Part shown: one piece after another, positions 1-12,486 of the stretch
Layout of the letters: each line of letters starts with the position of its first letter
Numbering within the stretch: position 1 is the stretch's first letter
Origin: Pithys albifrons albifrons
Lineage: Eukaryota; Chordata; Aves; Passeriformes; Thamnophilidae
Length of the DNA: 64,000 bases
NCBI RefSeq assembly: GCF_047495875.1
Contig: NC_092497.1
Span: forward strand, 58,856,477-58,920,476
Reading direction: 5' to 3'
The notes under the pieces: generated by a model
Databases searched by the model: none
What the model was told of the DNA's origin: nothing
Seen by the model: only the letters and a program-made list of their open reading frames with translations
Made by a program: the position numbers and the translations under genes

Positions 1-3000
1 TGTATACCTGTAACTAAAGCCATTCTCAGTTTCCATATCAACCTTGAGTTGCAGAGATTAATACCATAGCTTAACAACAGAAAAGATGATCTGTGTTGTT
101 AGTGGATTTTTTCACATACTTGTACAAATAAGATTAGATGCAGTATGAAGAGCAAGCTGTAAGCACATGACATTTTCTCAATAAGTGTTTTTCATTATTT
201 TGAAGCATACATAAAACTCCTGCCACATCAAATCTTCTAACTCTGCTCCATGTGTCATCTAGGATTTGAATTCTGACAGTACCCCACTATCCTGACAAGA
301 ACCATAACTTCTGTTACGAAATATGTTATTTTCACATACTGAACTATCTAACCATACAAAATACCCAAGTTTAAATCCATCACATGGGAATAAATCCTTT
401 GGAACTTATGTATACCCAGAAAAAATCTTTCACTGACTTCTGCGTCCTTGAACAAGAACAGGCAGATTTGTTCAGATATGATCAGGTACTTGCATTCACA
501 CCTGCATAGACTCCACATTCAATAATTTGGATCATACTTGAGATGTTTAAAATATAGTAGGAAATACTCCTACAAAATATTTAAAGTTATGAAAACAGAA
601 TCACATATAAATCAATTACAATCTTGCCATTAACATCGGTAGTGTCTTATTAATCTTTGTAACTATGATGTAAGTAAAAATTAAGAGGTTTACCAGGATA
701 ATTGTACAACTATTTGTCAAGGTGGAAGGCATCTTTTCCTTAACTTGCAAAAGGTACTTTTATTTCAAAATAAGGACACCTTGATAAGAAACTGTTTCAA
801 CATAACTAGCACAGTATAGTTATACTAATAAGATCATAATTTATTTCTGTGTGAAACAGTTCTTAGATGAAGTTTCATAGATTGATGGTTTATTTTATCT
901 TTTTATTTTTTCTTTCTAAACATATCCAAAATATTACTTTATGTGACATATGAAACTTTAATCACGGAAAAGTATGATTGAAATAGTCTAGGATGCATTA
1001 TTTTATGTGTGTGCCACTCCCAACACAATCTACTACCTAGGCAAGGAACTCAATAGGATTCAGATTACATATCTGTAGATGTATTAATGACAAAAAAGAA
1101 AATCTACATTTATTTTATGGACATTTTTTTAAAAAATGAATGAGGACTAATAAATCCCAGGGTTTAAGTCAACCATGAGCCATTGGGGAAAAATAATTAA
1201 TTGATTCTATGGCTATCTACTGTAATAAACTCATTTCTGCTTTGAAATCACAAATACTTATTTAAATAAAATGTTTGACTATACGTGCAAGTTATTTGAT
1301 CCCTCACATTGTGATACATTCATCTGCAGATTTGTGCATGTTATATAAGTATCATACATTTCCTTGTCCTTTCTGAACCACTGAAGAAATTTAGTCAGGG
1401 ATGTGAAAAAAGTACTCAGCTGTGAATATTTTAGCAATAGATACAAAATGCAAAAAAATCAGTAATTTGTACAATTATCCCTCTGTGTGCTCTTAATTAC
1501 ATAGAAATTTAAAAGTCTTATGACTAAAATTAACAATGAATTCTGAAGTTCATAATATAGTTTTAGATGTTTGTAGCAGGCTCACAAAAGTAAATGCAAC
1601 TTTTCTGCATTGGTTGTTCAGATATCAATGCAGAATGTAAAACACATTCAATTTTCCAGGATGAAGGAACATGTTAATTCACTTGGGGAAATAAAAACCA
1701 TTGCAAAACAATCTATTTTACTTTTCCAGTTATACAGCAACTAAAAGACCATTTCTGTTTTGGTGTATTCTTTCTTTCACTGGCAACAGACTATAATAAT
1801 ATCATAATTTCATTTTATGATGAACCCAGCAGTTTCTCTCCCTAATAGCCTTCTTAGACTTTCACTGTCATTGCAATGATTGCAAGACATGAATGCCTCC
1901 TGCAGTGTTTAAGTGGCTTCAGTGTATAACATAACACATTTTTATAAGCAAGTGACACTTAGTTGTGTTTTCAGTTCTCCAAAATAATTTAGAATGCACA
2001 TTATGAGTTCAAATAAATGTGTTAACTAACAAGACTGCAGCACTGCAGCAAAGAAAAATTACTTTTTCTCTCTTTGAGATTCTTTGTTAAACTTCTCTTG
2101 CATCTCTTCGCAGTGTTTAAAGAAATGAATAAAATATGATAAAATAAAAAAGCACATGAAAAACCAGTTTCAGATAGCAGAGGCTTCTTCTAAATTGAAA
2201 ACACCTTTTTTTTAAAGGAATGTTTCTTTTTTGCTTAAAGAGGGCTTCATATTTCTAGTCTAAAGGTTCTATATCAAAATACCGCTCCTTTCCTTGATAG
2301 AATGCTTGCAAACTTTTGAACTAATGCCTAAATTGTATTTCATTTCTGGATTATGGCTGTGCCTAATCATCACTATTGATGAAATGGTTATGTTTCACCA
2401 AGCTGATAGTTGTTCAGTTCTCTAAACCCAAGAAAACTATAATGGGGTGTAAATGGCTACTATGTGAGCATCCACTTTCCCTGGGGAACTGCTGTCTTCT
2501 CTTTGAGGAAGCATATATAGTCCATCATCAGTTCCTGGGAATCCATATTTTATGGATTCTGATGAAAAACAGAAGAGTATCCAGCTCTGAAAATGTGATA
2601 TGTTAAATAAGTGTCAGATTAGAGGGGTTTCTTCTGCAAAGCGTAATTGAGTTTTTAATTCAGTCTACTAATGATTCATGTAGTACCTAAAAAGAAATGC
2701 AATCTAGTCTTCTATTTATCTTCAAATCCAATAGAACACAGGCAAGTTTCATCCCAAGAATCTTTCTGAAATGCAAAGAAGAAAGGGAAGGCAAGGCAAG
2801 GCAAGGCATTTGCATAATGTTGACTCCCAAGCTATGATTTTGCTTAATTTTTCTGTATTTGAGGAAGTTCAGTCAAGTTTACCACAGTGTTATAAGACTG
2901 CACCTACCAATAACCTGTTCTAAACTTAAACTTATATCAGCTAATCAGCACTCAGTGATACTGCAAAATCTCCATCTGACAATTGCTCACTCATTTCTCA

Positions 3001-3889
3001 GCTATTTAGGTCACTGAAATCTGTCATCTAACCACTACTATCATTATTATTCAGTATTCACATATTTATATATTACTTATTGTGTGACTGATTACTGTGC
3101 TTGTTACGTCCCAAACAAAGAGCTTGGAATTTTCATGTTTCAGTGACACATTCTCAGAGATCTTAAACCTCACACTTTAATTCAGAATTATACTTTTAGT
3201 TCAAAAGAAAGTATTACTTGAAATAAAAACAAGATCCAAAAATTGAGTAAAGTGACAGGGAAAAAATTAGCCATATTGTCATGGGCACCTGAATGAAGTC
3301 TTTTAGAACCTGAAGACTGTAAGAGAAGACTGAAGCACAGTAAGTTAGATAAAAAAGACAACAAAAGTGTGCGTTGAGCCGTAGTCATCCTCCACTGTGT
3401 TGATGATTTATGCCTATTCCCAATGTTTGAGATGGAGCATCATTATAAGATAAACTGTAACAGAAACAGAAAAGGACCAGAATCTAAATATATCCCATCT
3501 ATAAGAATATGGCCATCCAGTGTGTATGTAATGACTTTTAATACTCCTTATTTAACAGCTCTCTCCTTAGGGGGTTGTAAGTGAGGTACTGAGAAAGAAG
3601 CACTCAGGAGGAACAAACAGGGCAGTCCAAACTGCCATAGACAATAAATGCTGAGAGTCTCTATGTGATCATAAAGGGAAGGAAAACATTTTAGAATGTC
3701 TGTTGCAGCCCACCCAATGAGGAAAAGCTAATTATTCATTCTTTTTAAAAACAGAATCCTGATAAATATGGAAAATATCAGTTTTAAAAAAAAACATCAC
3801 TGATTAAAGAAAACATCAGGTTTTAAAGATTAGTCCACACACTAGTTGGGAAACACAAATATGAATAGGGAATAGGCTGGCAGCATTTT
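1..3889. other. Unique AT-rich non-coding DNA
   Basis: No coding region, RNA gene or recognisable transposon is visible. The ORFs here are short (62-76 codons), lack known motifs and look like chance. Small structures are a 10-bp perfect inverted repeat (arms 1603-1612 and 1626-1635, 13-nt loop) and four copies of AAGGC at 2788-2807. Confidence 0.7.
2788..2807 (+). repeat. (AAGGC)4 microsatellite
   Basis: Four perfect 5-bp units, AAGGC, are read directly from the sequence and sit in a short purine-rich patch. Confidence 0.9.
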
Positions 3890-5160
3890 TGTACATGTTC
3901 TTTGGGGCAAACGGAAGAAGGAGAAAAAGACTGAGGGAAGACTTTCTCCTAGTGTGGTTCTTCCCAGCAGTTATTAACCCAAAATCAAGAAATGAGACTA
4001 GATTGACTCATGAGAAATGTACCTTAAAACAGGAGAACCTCTAGGAAGGATCTCAGGGAAAGTGAATCTAAAGGGAAAAGGATAAAAATGGCAATTCCTT
4101 AAAAGGCATTGGCAGGCATTTTTAAAAAGTATTCTATATTCAACATGAAAACTAAATTTTCCAAGGCAAAAAGAAGACAGGAAGCATAGCAAATTTTTCT
4201 GATAAGCTGTTCAATGTCCTGAAACTCAAGAAGGAATGACCAAGAGAGAGCAAAAAAGGCAAATGTTTAAGGAAAAGCAGAAAAAAAAAAATCAGAAGCA
4301 CATAGGTACAAAATTAGAAAGGTCAAGCCTGAAAATGAGACACAACTAGCAGGGAACATAGAGGGCAAGAGCAAACCATATTACAATTAGATTAGGAGCA
4401 AACCCAAGCAAAGAATGAGTTCATGCCACTACAGAAACTGGAGGCTAATGACAAACAATGTCAAGAAGTCTGACATGTTTAATGCCCTCTTTTGTTTCAG
4501 TTTTCACTGGAAAGGTTAACTTTAATCAGGCAATTAATTATCAATGACAGAAGGCAGTAAGAAGGAAAACAGATCCAGAAAGAGTTTCACTGTTCTCTAC
4601 CTGTGTCTAATGAAATTCACCCCAAATTATGTGGAAGATTGCCTGGGGCAACTTCTGATTACCTTTGAGGCTGGCTAGGAACCTGGAATCTGGAACCAGG
4701 CAATGAAGGGAAATAATGTCAAGTAATGTGAAGGAAAATAAGGGGCAAAGGAACATTCACTAATAAATTAAGTCCGGTCACTTAATTCAGGTGGTCCAGG
4801 GCTTCTGTGTGATATAATGTCCCTCTCCACTGAGAAGACATGGAAGGTAGTTCTGTCTGAACATACTTAAATTATAACATAGGTTAAATTAATAGTGCAC
4901 GTCTTAAGAAAAATGCTAAAGTGAATGATGAATTATAGACCACTAACCTTATTTTTATATGGTCTTATATGACTTTCTAGAAGACAAGAAAGAATATTCT
5001 AGAGGAGGGTACATAACTCTTGCCTATGTAACTGAAATTTCAACTTCAATATCTCATAAAGGCCGACTGAGAAAGTTTCTGCAGCAGTCAATGCAAAGTT
5101 TAGCACTATTCAAGGGTTTCATTAGTAACTATGATCACAGAATATAAATTACAGTGTAAG
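3890..5160 (+). mobile_element. Ancient CR1/L3-type LINE, eroded pol relic
   Basis: This A-rich stretch resembles, in order, the non-coding-strand A-rich pattern of the first half of CR1/L3 ORF2. It has a lysine/asparagine-rich stretch (about 4060-4450), then a segment around 4475-4510 ending in the TTTTGTTTCAGTTTTCACTGG type of block. A block about 4610-4680 resembles the part that introduces the reverse transcriptase (AAATTCACCCCAAATTATG). A block about 4935-5010 resembles the reverse-transcriptase region (TATAGACCACTAACC, then TCTAGAAGACAAGAAAGAAT). No open frame survives; many indels and stops indicate great age. It sits on the + strand like the copy at 7079-7903, but belongs to an older, more diverged lineage. 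The assignment rests on remembered CR1 consensus patterns; boundaries are approximate. Confidence 0.55.
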
Positions 5161-6520
5161 GTAAGTACAAAACTAGGTTCAATTTTATTTTTAACTACAA
5201 GGATAAATAGAGTAAGGACTCACTAGATATATGTCCTCAGTCCAGGCACATTTGAATATTTTTTGTACTGTGGTATTTCATACTACATTTGCAGATATAC
5301 CATACTGCATATACCTATTTGCAAAATAACATTAAAATCATCTTGAAAAAACTAAAGAAATAGTCTGAGTTAACTACAGTTCTGTAATGATTTGAGCAGT
5401 AATGAAATTAATTGAGCAGCAGCAACCAGCAAGCATGATTTGAACACAGTTCTATGAAAAACTTATCTGGAAGTTAGAGGACATCATAGCCTGACTATGA
5501 ACCACAGTCATGCTACTACTTAAAAGAGAAAGGAAAAACAAACAAACAAACAAAAAAACAACAAAACAAAACCAACCAAACCCAACACAAAAACATCCCC
5601 CCCAAAAAACCAAAAAATAAACTAATTTCATACTGTTGTCAAATTTTTCGAGACAACAAGCAGCTCTTTAATAAGTATTTTCAGGTGCATGGTATCTGTA
5701 TGCACGCAGTATAACTAAAGATTGCATTCAATCCAGGAACAGTCCACCCTCAAACCATCTTGGTGCCACCCTGGAACCTCCCACAGATCTGCCCCTTGAT
5801 ATAACTCCTTTGATTGGAGTCAGGGGTCTTCATGTCACTTTTCCCTTCTTGGACCTTTTCCAAGGTCCCCAGGTCTCCTATTGTTTTGACTATAATGTGT
5901 CCTTTTTATTTCGTTGTGCTACATGGGTCCTAAGCAGGTTATTCTTGCAGCTATCTTACCCTTAAGACAGAAACTCAAGAATGTAGTACACAGGTAGAAA
6001 CTGTTAGCTGTTACTTCAAATGTAAGAAACTTATACAGCTGTATAAAAATCTACAAATATAAAAACATATACAAATACACAAAAAAATACATAAATATAC
6101 AAATATATAAAATACTGTAATATGAAAGCTGCAAAAACATACATGAAATGTGAAGCAATATTTGGGTTCTATGGTAACTGTGTGTAGTATGACCTCATAT
6201 GATATATACATCTTGATTTTGCATTAAACTTCAGGTTGGACATAAATCAATCTGAAGGAGATGAGTAAGAATGAGAAGTACAAACACCACCACCAGTCTG
6301 AATATTACATACAAATTAATTTGATTGGGGGGAGGTCAGGGCATCCTAGGAAGCAGGAGAGAAAGAGAAGATTGAAAGACAACTGTGCATTCCCTGACTT
6401 GTGTTTTCCATATTAAGCTTGAAACAAGTCTCAGTAATTCACAGTCATCTCTGTTGTGCTTTCTGTACTCTATCATTCTGATAGCTCTAAACACATGAAG
6501 CCATTCTCAAGAAAAGTACT
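5161..6520. other. Non-coding DNA with low-complexity tracts
   Basis: No gene is seen. It holds an A/C-rich simple tract (5532-5624) and an A/T-rich low-complexity stretch (about 6045-6120). The 66-codon ORF on the - strand across the second tract is composed of F, I, Y and C because of base composition and is not a gene. Confidence 0.7.
5532..5624 (+). repeat. A/C-rich simple repeat (CAAA)n/(CCAA)n
   Basis: The tract starts with perfect CAAA units and decays into CCAAC, CAACACAAA and a C7 run at 5597-5603. The + strand has almost no G or T. Similar tracts recur through the window. Confidence 0.9.
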
Positions 6521-6738
6521 TTAGACTTTAACAATAAGAGAAAAATATTTGAAGAAGTTGCTGCAATAGTTTCAGGCTTTCCAATTTGCAAAATGAAAAA
6601 AGCAGGATTCTATAACTGAGACTTTTACAAGAGGTGAAAAACATTTTACTGAAGAAGTTTGCTGCAATAGATAAAAGACTTTCCAAATTGAAAAAAAAAA
6701 AAAAACAAATAAACAAAAAAAAACCAGGATTCTATGAT
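6521..6738 (+). repeat. ~97-bp imperfect tandem duplication
   Basis: Two adjacent copies share an ordered set of blocks: GACTTT-ACAA-GAG, then TGAAGAAG-TTGCTGCAATAG, then GACTTTCCAA or GGCTTTCCAA, then CAGGATTCTAT. Copy 1 spans about 6521-6617 and copy 2 about 6618-6738. Copy 2 is longer because an A-run grew to 15 A's (6691-6705), followed by CAAATAAAC and a further A-run. A 62-codon - strand ORF here (6528-6716) is a by-product of the duplication. Confidence 0.8.
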
Positions 6739-7078
6739 ATCTCTTCCTAAATCATTAGCTGGGGTAAGAATGTGCTATGGCCTTTTTCCTTAGATCAAAG
6801 GGGTCCATCCAGTCACCAATTTATTGCCATGCACAATTTTTATCTTATATATAATATATAATATGTCAAGAGTTCATGCTCATTACAGCATGTTAAGGGC
6901 AAGATAGCAGGGGTTTTTTACCTGAATAGTGATAGTGTTTCTGTTTTTTCATGATTTGTCATTTACAATACTTTGGGTTATTAGAGCATAGAAGAAGAAA
7001 CTTCTTGTTAGCCAATAGTGTGCTTCTGTGGCCAATTTCCTGACTTTTCCAAAAAATGTAAGGTTTATGAATGGATGA
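6739..7078. other. Unique non-coding DNA
   Basis: AT-rich sequence between the tandem duplication and the CR1 element, with no gene or repeat that I recognise. Confidence 0.6.
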
Positions 7079-7903
7079 CATGCTGGAGAGAAGAGATGCC
7101 ATCTAGAGGGACCTCAGTAGGCTTGATAGGGGAGCCTGTGCAAACCTCATAAATTTCCACAAATCCAAGTACAAGGTCCTGGACCTGAGTCAGGACAATT
7201 CCAGACACAAGTACAGACTCGGAGAAGAAGATATTGAAAGTAGTCCTGAAGAGAAAGACTTGAGTTTCTTGTGGATGAAAAGCTGAACGTAAGCCAACAG
7301 TGTGTGAGAGACAGTTTGTATCCTGGGTTGCAACAAAAGCAGAGTATCCAGCAGCTCTAGGGAGGTGAGTCTGCCCCTCTTATTCTGCCCTTGTGAGACT
7401 CCACCTGCAGTGCTGTGTCCAGCTCTGGGGTATCCAGAACAAGGAAAACATGGACCTAATAGAGTAGGTCCAGAGGAGGGCCTTGAAATTGATCAGAGGG
7501 GTGGAACACATCTAATAGGAAGATGGGCTGAGAGTTGGGGCTGTTCAGCTTAGAGAAGAAAAAGTTTTGGGAAGATTCCAGGAGGATTGTGAAAGAGAGG
7601 GAGAACAACTTTTTACATGGCTAGATAATGACATGACAAAGGGAAATGGTTGTAAAGTGAAAGAGGAGAGATTTAGATTAGATATTATAAGGAAATCCTT
7701 CACTGTGGGGGTAGTGGGGCCCTGGAACAGATCACCCAGAGAAGCTGTGACTGCTCCAAGTGTTAAAGGCCTGGTCAGACAGGACATTGCACACCCTGGT
7801 CCAGTGAAAGATGTCCTGACAGTGGCAAGGGGTTGAAACCAAATGTTCTTTCAGGTGAATTTCAACACAAGCTGTTCAGTACTTCTACGATTTTATGGAC
7901 CAT
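7079..7903 (+). mobile_element. CR1 LINE, 3' portion (pol C-terminus and 3' UTR)
   Basis: This is a 5'-truncated chicken-repeat-1 non-LTR retrotransposon. It follows the CR1 consensus order: a start at GAGATGCCATCTAGAGGGAC, the AAGTACAAGGTCCTGGACCTG block, the CTCCACCTGCAGTGCTGTGTC block, the GGACCTAATAGAG block and the pol C-terminal block encoding a motif like RFRLDI-RKSFTV (about 7668-7710). It closes near ACTTCTACGATTTTATGG, a decayed form of the 3' terminal ATTCTATG repeat. Translation shows GNG-K-KEERFRLDI and PWNRSPREAV, matching the conserved RGNG-K-KEGRFRLDI and HWNRLPREVV of CR1 pol. Stops and a frame change after PREAV show it is dead. The 62-89-codon ORFs on both strands inside it are pieces of this relic. 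5' truncation is normal for CR1 copies. Confidence 0.9.
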
Positions 7904-10712
7904 GGTAAGAGAGAGGGGTTATGCAAGGCAACCTAAAGGCAAACTCCTCATAGAGAGGTGCCATAATTTTCCAACTTGTTTAAAAAAAAAACAAACCTGC
8001 TTTTAAATTATTTCAAAATAGTTAAATTGACACCAGAAAGTCTGAGCAAAGTAATATTATTATTTTGTGCAAATGAGTACTTTATGATATTTTTCCCTGA
8101 AAGTAAGCAATTACCTTTTTTAAGTTGCCACTACTTAATTACATCACACAGCATTAGAACTGCCTTTTGAAAGATTAATTTCCATTTTTTTGAAAATATT
8201 AGATATATTTCCTGACCTTTTGAGTAATATATCATAGCCCAAGATTAAATATAACACAAGAAGCAATGTCTTGGTTTTGTCCTGTTATATGAGTCATTTA
8301 TTTTTTTCTTTCTTTTTTACTGTTGCTTACAGGAGCATCATACAGACCATGCTTCTGCATATAGTCAAAATCAGTCCATAAGAATTATTTTACATAGACT
8401 GTGTTTCAGATCTGTGCTGCGTAAAAGTTCCGCCACTGAAGTGATAAACCCTCTACTGGACAGATTTGATGCATGTTCTTCTTCTAAAATTGTCAGTAGC
8501 TGAGTTTTCAGTATAAATTTTGTGTGGTTCCATCTGGGATATCATGTCTTCCATGACATCAAGAAATGTATCATGTTGTTATAATTTAAAGACAAAAATG
8601 CATCAAGTAATTTTCCATATGGTGTGTCCCCCAGTAGAATTCATTTTAATATGAATAATATACAAGATATATATATAACCTACAGAAGTCCATTTGCTTG
8701 TAATATATGAAAGAAAAAGAGAACAAAAAAAGTAAACAGAGACCTGTTTGCCTTGATGCATGTTTGTCCATATTTCACTCAGAATGCTTTGTTAACATAA
8801 AACAAACTTTAATGTTTACAAATATTTTTATTTACAGGCTTCTGCAGTAAAATGATATCAAATCATTAGTGAACTCAAAGACTGTGTTACAAAGCTCTGT
8901 AAGAATATTGGCCACTAAAGAACTTAATGTCTGGCAGATGCTCAAGACTAATGATATGCTCCCTACTACAATTAAATTCTAACATCCTCAAAACTAAAAA
9001 TGGGCACAAATTATATTCTAATGGGTGCCAGCCACAGAAATAGCTCAAACAACTTAACAGATGCAAGGCATTTAGTATGTTTTAGCTTATGATTTTAAAA
9101 CATCTTATAGATTATTTGATACCAGGCTGCAACTTATGTTTCCTGGTTCAGCAATAAATTACTTTGTCAAGATTGTGATCTTTAATACTATATGAACTTC
9201 TGATTGCACAGTGCTTCAGAAAATGTGAACTGTATTAGTCCTGAAACATAACACAAGATCAAAGAAAGTTTTTCAGTGTACAAAGGTGAAGAAAGGATTT
9301 CTAGTTAATATCTTTAGGTGAATTCTGTTGTGAAATCTTATCTACCGCCACAAGCCATACCCAATGAATAAAAGTACATCATTCAGCATTGCATCCTGGA
9401 ACATGTCCATTGCTGCCAAGGAACACTGGGAAATCACAGGTAGTTAAGATTGCACAGAACAGATACAGAAGAATTTATATATATATATATAGCATATATT
9501 ATTTACCTTATATAGCTAACAAATAGGAAATTATGATAATTTGCATAACCATATTCCTCAGTCAAAGCTGCTATATAAAAAAATCAAGACTCATTTACAC
9601 TCATCCCCATTAAAACAGCCTTCATCTTTTTAACAAGTATGACAGTTTTTCTGCATTTTTGATACTTACAGCAAAGTTACTGAGTTAAGCTTGATAACAA
9701 TTAGAGTAGTTGATGCTGAGCTCATCCTGAGTACATTTTCCATGCATCGGGGAAAATGCAGACATAGCTTTCCTGTGCCTATTTTAGCCTTCCACCTTCC
9801 AGATATGACCTGTAACCTCAAACAGATACAAACTTGTAATAAATTACTGGATTTAAAAGCTGAGTCATATTTCATTTAAAAAAGGAACAATTTCAGATTA
9901 TGCAATTTTGAATCAACCTGTAACCTTCATGTCACTGTAACTTGCCAGTGTAAATTATATGACTGGGCTGTTTTCAAATGCACTTGGAGCATAAATTGAT
10001 AGAACACCTTAGGAAAACTGCAGGAACAAATGTCAAACTTTTTGTGGTTTTTTTTTAATTTAGTAATAGATTGCATATAGATATTTATATTAAGCTAAAA
10101 TGACCTTCTTAATATTTGGTTCATACTTATAAAGCATACAGATTTTGCCTGGGTCAGTACTTCTCTACCATACACTTATATAGACATGACAGCCATAGTA
10201 AATCTGTTTATGTATGTGAAGTTGGTTTTATAGAGAAAGAAATAAATTTTGGAACCTGGTTTTAAGTTTTTCACAAGTATTTTTGCACAAAAAGCAAGGC
10301 AAGATGCAAATAATTTTACTACAGAATTTAGTACCTATAGTAGTGATTTGCTGGTAAAGTTATGCATGTGAATATCAGAGTAGTAAAATGTAAACTATAG
10401 AAGACAATGTACTCAGCAATCAAGTATTTGGAGACACATGAGAAGTGTCTCCCTCCATCCGAAGAAATAAATTAATAAAAAGATATATAAAATGTAAGGT
10501 GAATTGATCTAAGATGCATAATCCTACCATACAAACAGAGAGAAAATTTTGTCTGATGTGTGTTACGTGACTGCGGTGACAGATTTATGGGCTTGTGAGA
10601 GTTAGAAACAGGTAAGTGTTCACCAGTCACCTGTCAACTACACTGGTAAACTGTGAAAAGGTAAGTTAATTTCTTGCTTCTACTCTGGGGAAATTATAAA
10701 GAAACTGGAGAA

Positions 10713-10753
10713 GCAAAGAAAACAAACCAAACCAAGAAAGAAAAAAACCCAGC
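10713..10753 (+). repeat. A/C-rich low-complexity tract
   Basis: A run of AAACAAACC-like units followed by A-rich sequence; one of several with the same composition in the window. Confidence 0.7.
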
Positions 10754-11484
10754 ACAGAATATGCAGGTCTCCTCAGTCTCACACCAAACTAGAGCTAATG
10801 CCCCAAAACAAATCTATGCAATCCTAAGTATAAGAAAATCTATTTTTGAGTAGACTTAGTAAACACTGTACAACTTGCATGCAAAAACTCTTCCTGGTAG
10901 TCCTAATGGGCAGAATGACAATGCAACTTTTGTTCCAGATTGTGTAATGCCAATGCAAGGTTTACGTGTAAAAAACAATGAAATAATAATAGTAAGATTA
11001 AAATTCACATGAGTGTCTCAGATCTTCTAATAAAACATGTCTAAAATACTAAATGAATACTTGAAGGAAAAACTTATTGGATACAGATTTTAAATAGTGC
11101 CAAATAAGGTAGAATATTGCCAATTTGAATTAATAAGTTTATTTGAATCACAGCAGTGACAGTAGTATATCATTAAAGAAATCCAATACTGTATAGGGAA
11201 ATTCATATTTCAATAATATGCATTATTGGGAGAAATATTTTGACACTACCACTCAGAGTAAGGCTTGACCTCTTGAGACTTAAGTACCCTTGATTATTTT
11301 AAGACAACAATCATATAAAATGAAACTATTTAAAAATCTATAAAAGTATGGAGTTACTTAGAATATCTAGGTCAAGTAAGTTGAGAACATATGGTAATAA
11401 AGTTGGTTTTGTTATTAAACAGTTCCACAAGGATTTGAAGAGAGATTGCCTACACAGCCTGTAAAGAAAGAGCCTTTGTTAAAC

Positions 11485-11531
11485 TATACATGCTCGCATA
11501 CACATATCACCTTTTGCTTCGAGCATGTATA
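11485..11531. repeat. Perfect 12-bp inverted repeat, 23-nt loop
   Basis: The left arm TATACATGCTCG (11485-11496) and the right arm CGAGCATGTATA (11520-11531) are exact reverse complements, separated by 23 nt. It is a candidate DNA hairpin or cruciform, or a short RNA hairpin if transcribed. No larger element around it is recognised. Confidence 0.9.
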
Positions 11532-11893
11532 AATTATTTTTCTCTCCAGTGAAACATTTTTTCCTACCACTTGTTGCCATTTTAAATTTATGCCTTCACA
11601 TAATCATGTTCTCACTTTCTTCATCTGGTAAAAAGTTCACATGTGTGGTGAGAATTGTTGGTCTTCTGCTTGTGGCCATACAAAATTCAGTTCAGGCAAT
11701 GTGAAACAAAAAATAAAGTTTTCAATTTACATATCTAAGTTTGAATAGAATCCAGAGATCTAACTGACACTGATAAGGTCTACATAAGTAAAGAAAAGGG
11801 AGGAGATGACACTACAGTTGAAGACTGCATCTCCAAAACAATATCAAAAATTACTATGATGCCTAAATGTTGCCAAAATTCTAACTTAAATAC

Positions 11894-12486
11894 TGCAGTG
11901 GATTGACACCAGATGCTGGCCAAATACCTGCTCTTCCTTTCATTCACATCCCTCTACCAGGGAATGGGGAGAAAATTAAAAACAAACAAAAAAAAACAAA
12001 AAAAACCACACCAAAACAAAACAAAAAGACCCATCAATCAAAATAATGACAGTTTGATAAAGAAGGTAAAAGCCATGCATGAAAGTAGGGCCAAATATAG
12101 AAATTAATTCACTACTTCCCATTGTCAGACAGATATTCAGCCACTTCTAGGAAAGCAGCACCACAGCACACAAAATGGGAAGGCAAATACCATAATTACG
12201 GATATCCCCCCTCCTTTTCATTTTTTCTGAGCCCTTATTGCTTAACATGATGTCATATGTTATGGAATATCCCTCAGCTGTCCTGACCATGCCCCATCTC
12301 AACCTCTTCTCATACCCAGCCTATTCCTGTTTGGGCTGGACAAGGAAAAGAAAGAAAGCCTTGACATTAACCACTCTTCTGCAGTAGTCCAAACACTGCT
12401 TTGGCCACAGATGCAAAGCCCAGGACCATACAAGCTGCCATGAAGAAAGCTGACTTTGCAACTTCATCCCAGATAGATCCAGCTGA
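11894..12486 (-). mobile_element. Solo LTR of an avian ERVL-type endogenous retrovirus (eroded)
   Basis: Read on the - strand, this ~593-bp block follows the order of a common avian ERVL-type LTR. A GGGATGAAGTT-like 5' end leads to a TTCATGGCAGCTTGTATGG segment, then GTCAAGGCTTTC, then the signature AGGGATATTCCATAACATAT (complement at 12257-12276), then a TGACATCATG block. Next come GGCATTTGTCTTCCC- and GAAGTGGCTGAATATCTG-like U3/R blocks, and a tail ending in ..CACTGCA (complement of TGCAGTGG at 11894). The termini correspond to TG...CA but the 5' end is decayed, and I see no target-site duplication. No internal retroviral sequence flanks it, so it is a solo LTR left by LTR-LTR recombination or a fragment. 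An A/C-rich tract (11978-12031) has grown inside it. Identification is from remembered consensus order. Confidence 0.82.
11978..12031 (+). repeat. A/C-rich tract inside the LTR
   Basis: AAACAAAC/AAAAACC-type simple sequence in the R/U5 portion of the solo LTR. It accounts for the lysine/asparagine/threonine-rich 64-codon ORF seen here, which is not a gene. Confidence 0.8.

Larger units (their letters stand above)
7904..11893. other. Unique AT-rich non-coding DNA
   Basis: About 4 kb without gene or recognised transposon. It contains short AT dinucleotide runs (about 8669-8677 and 9477-9491), an A/C-rich tract (10713-10753) and a perfect 12-bp inverted repeat (11485-11531). The two overlapping antisense ORFs at 9666-9879 have no motif and look like chance. 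Confidence 0.65.

Noticed and set aside
1603..1635. 10-bp inverted repeat as a functional hairpin
   Set aside because: The arms are short enough to be expected by chance in 64 kb.
2376..2606. 76-codon ORF (+)
   Set aside because: Random composition in AT-rich DNA with no motif.
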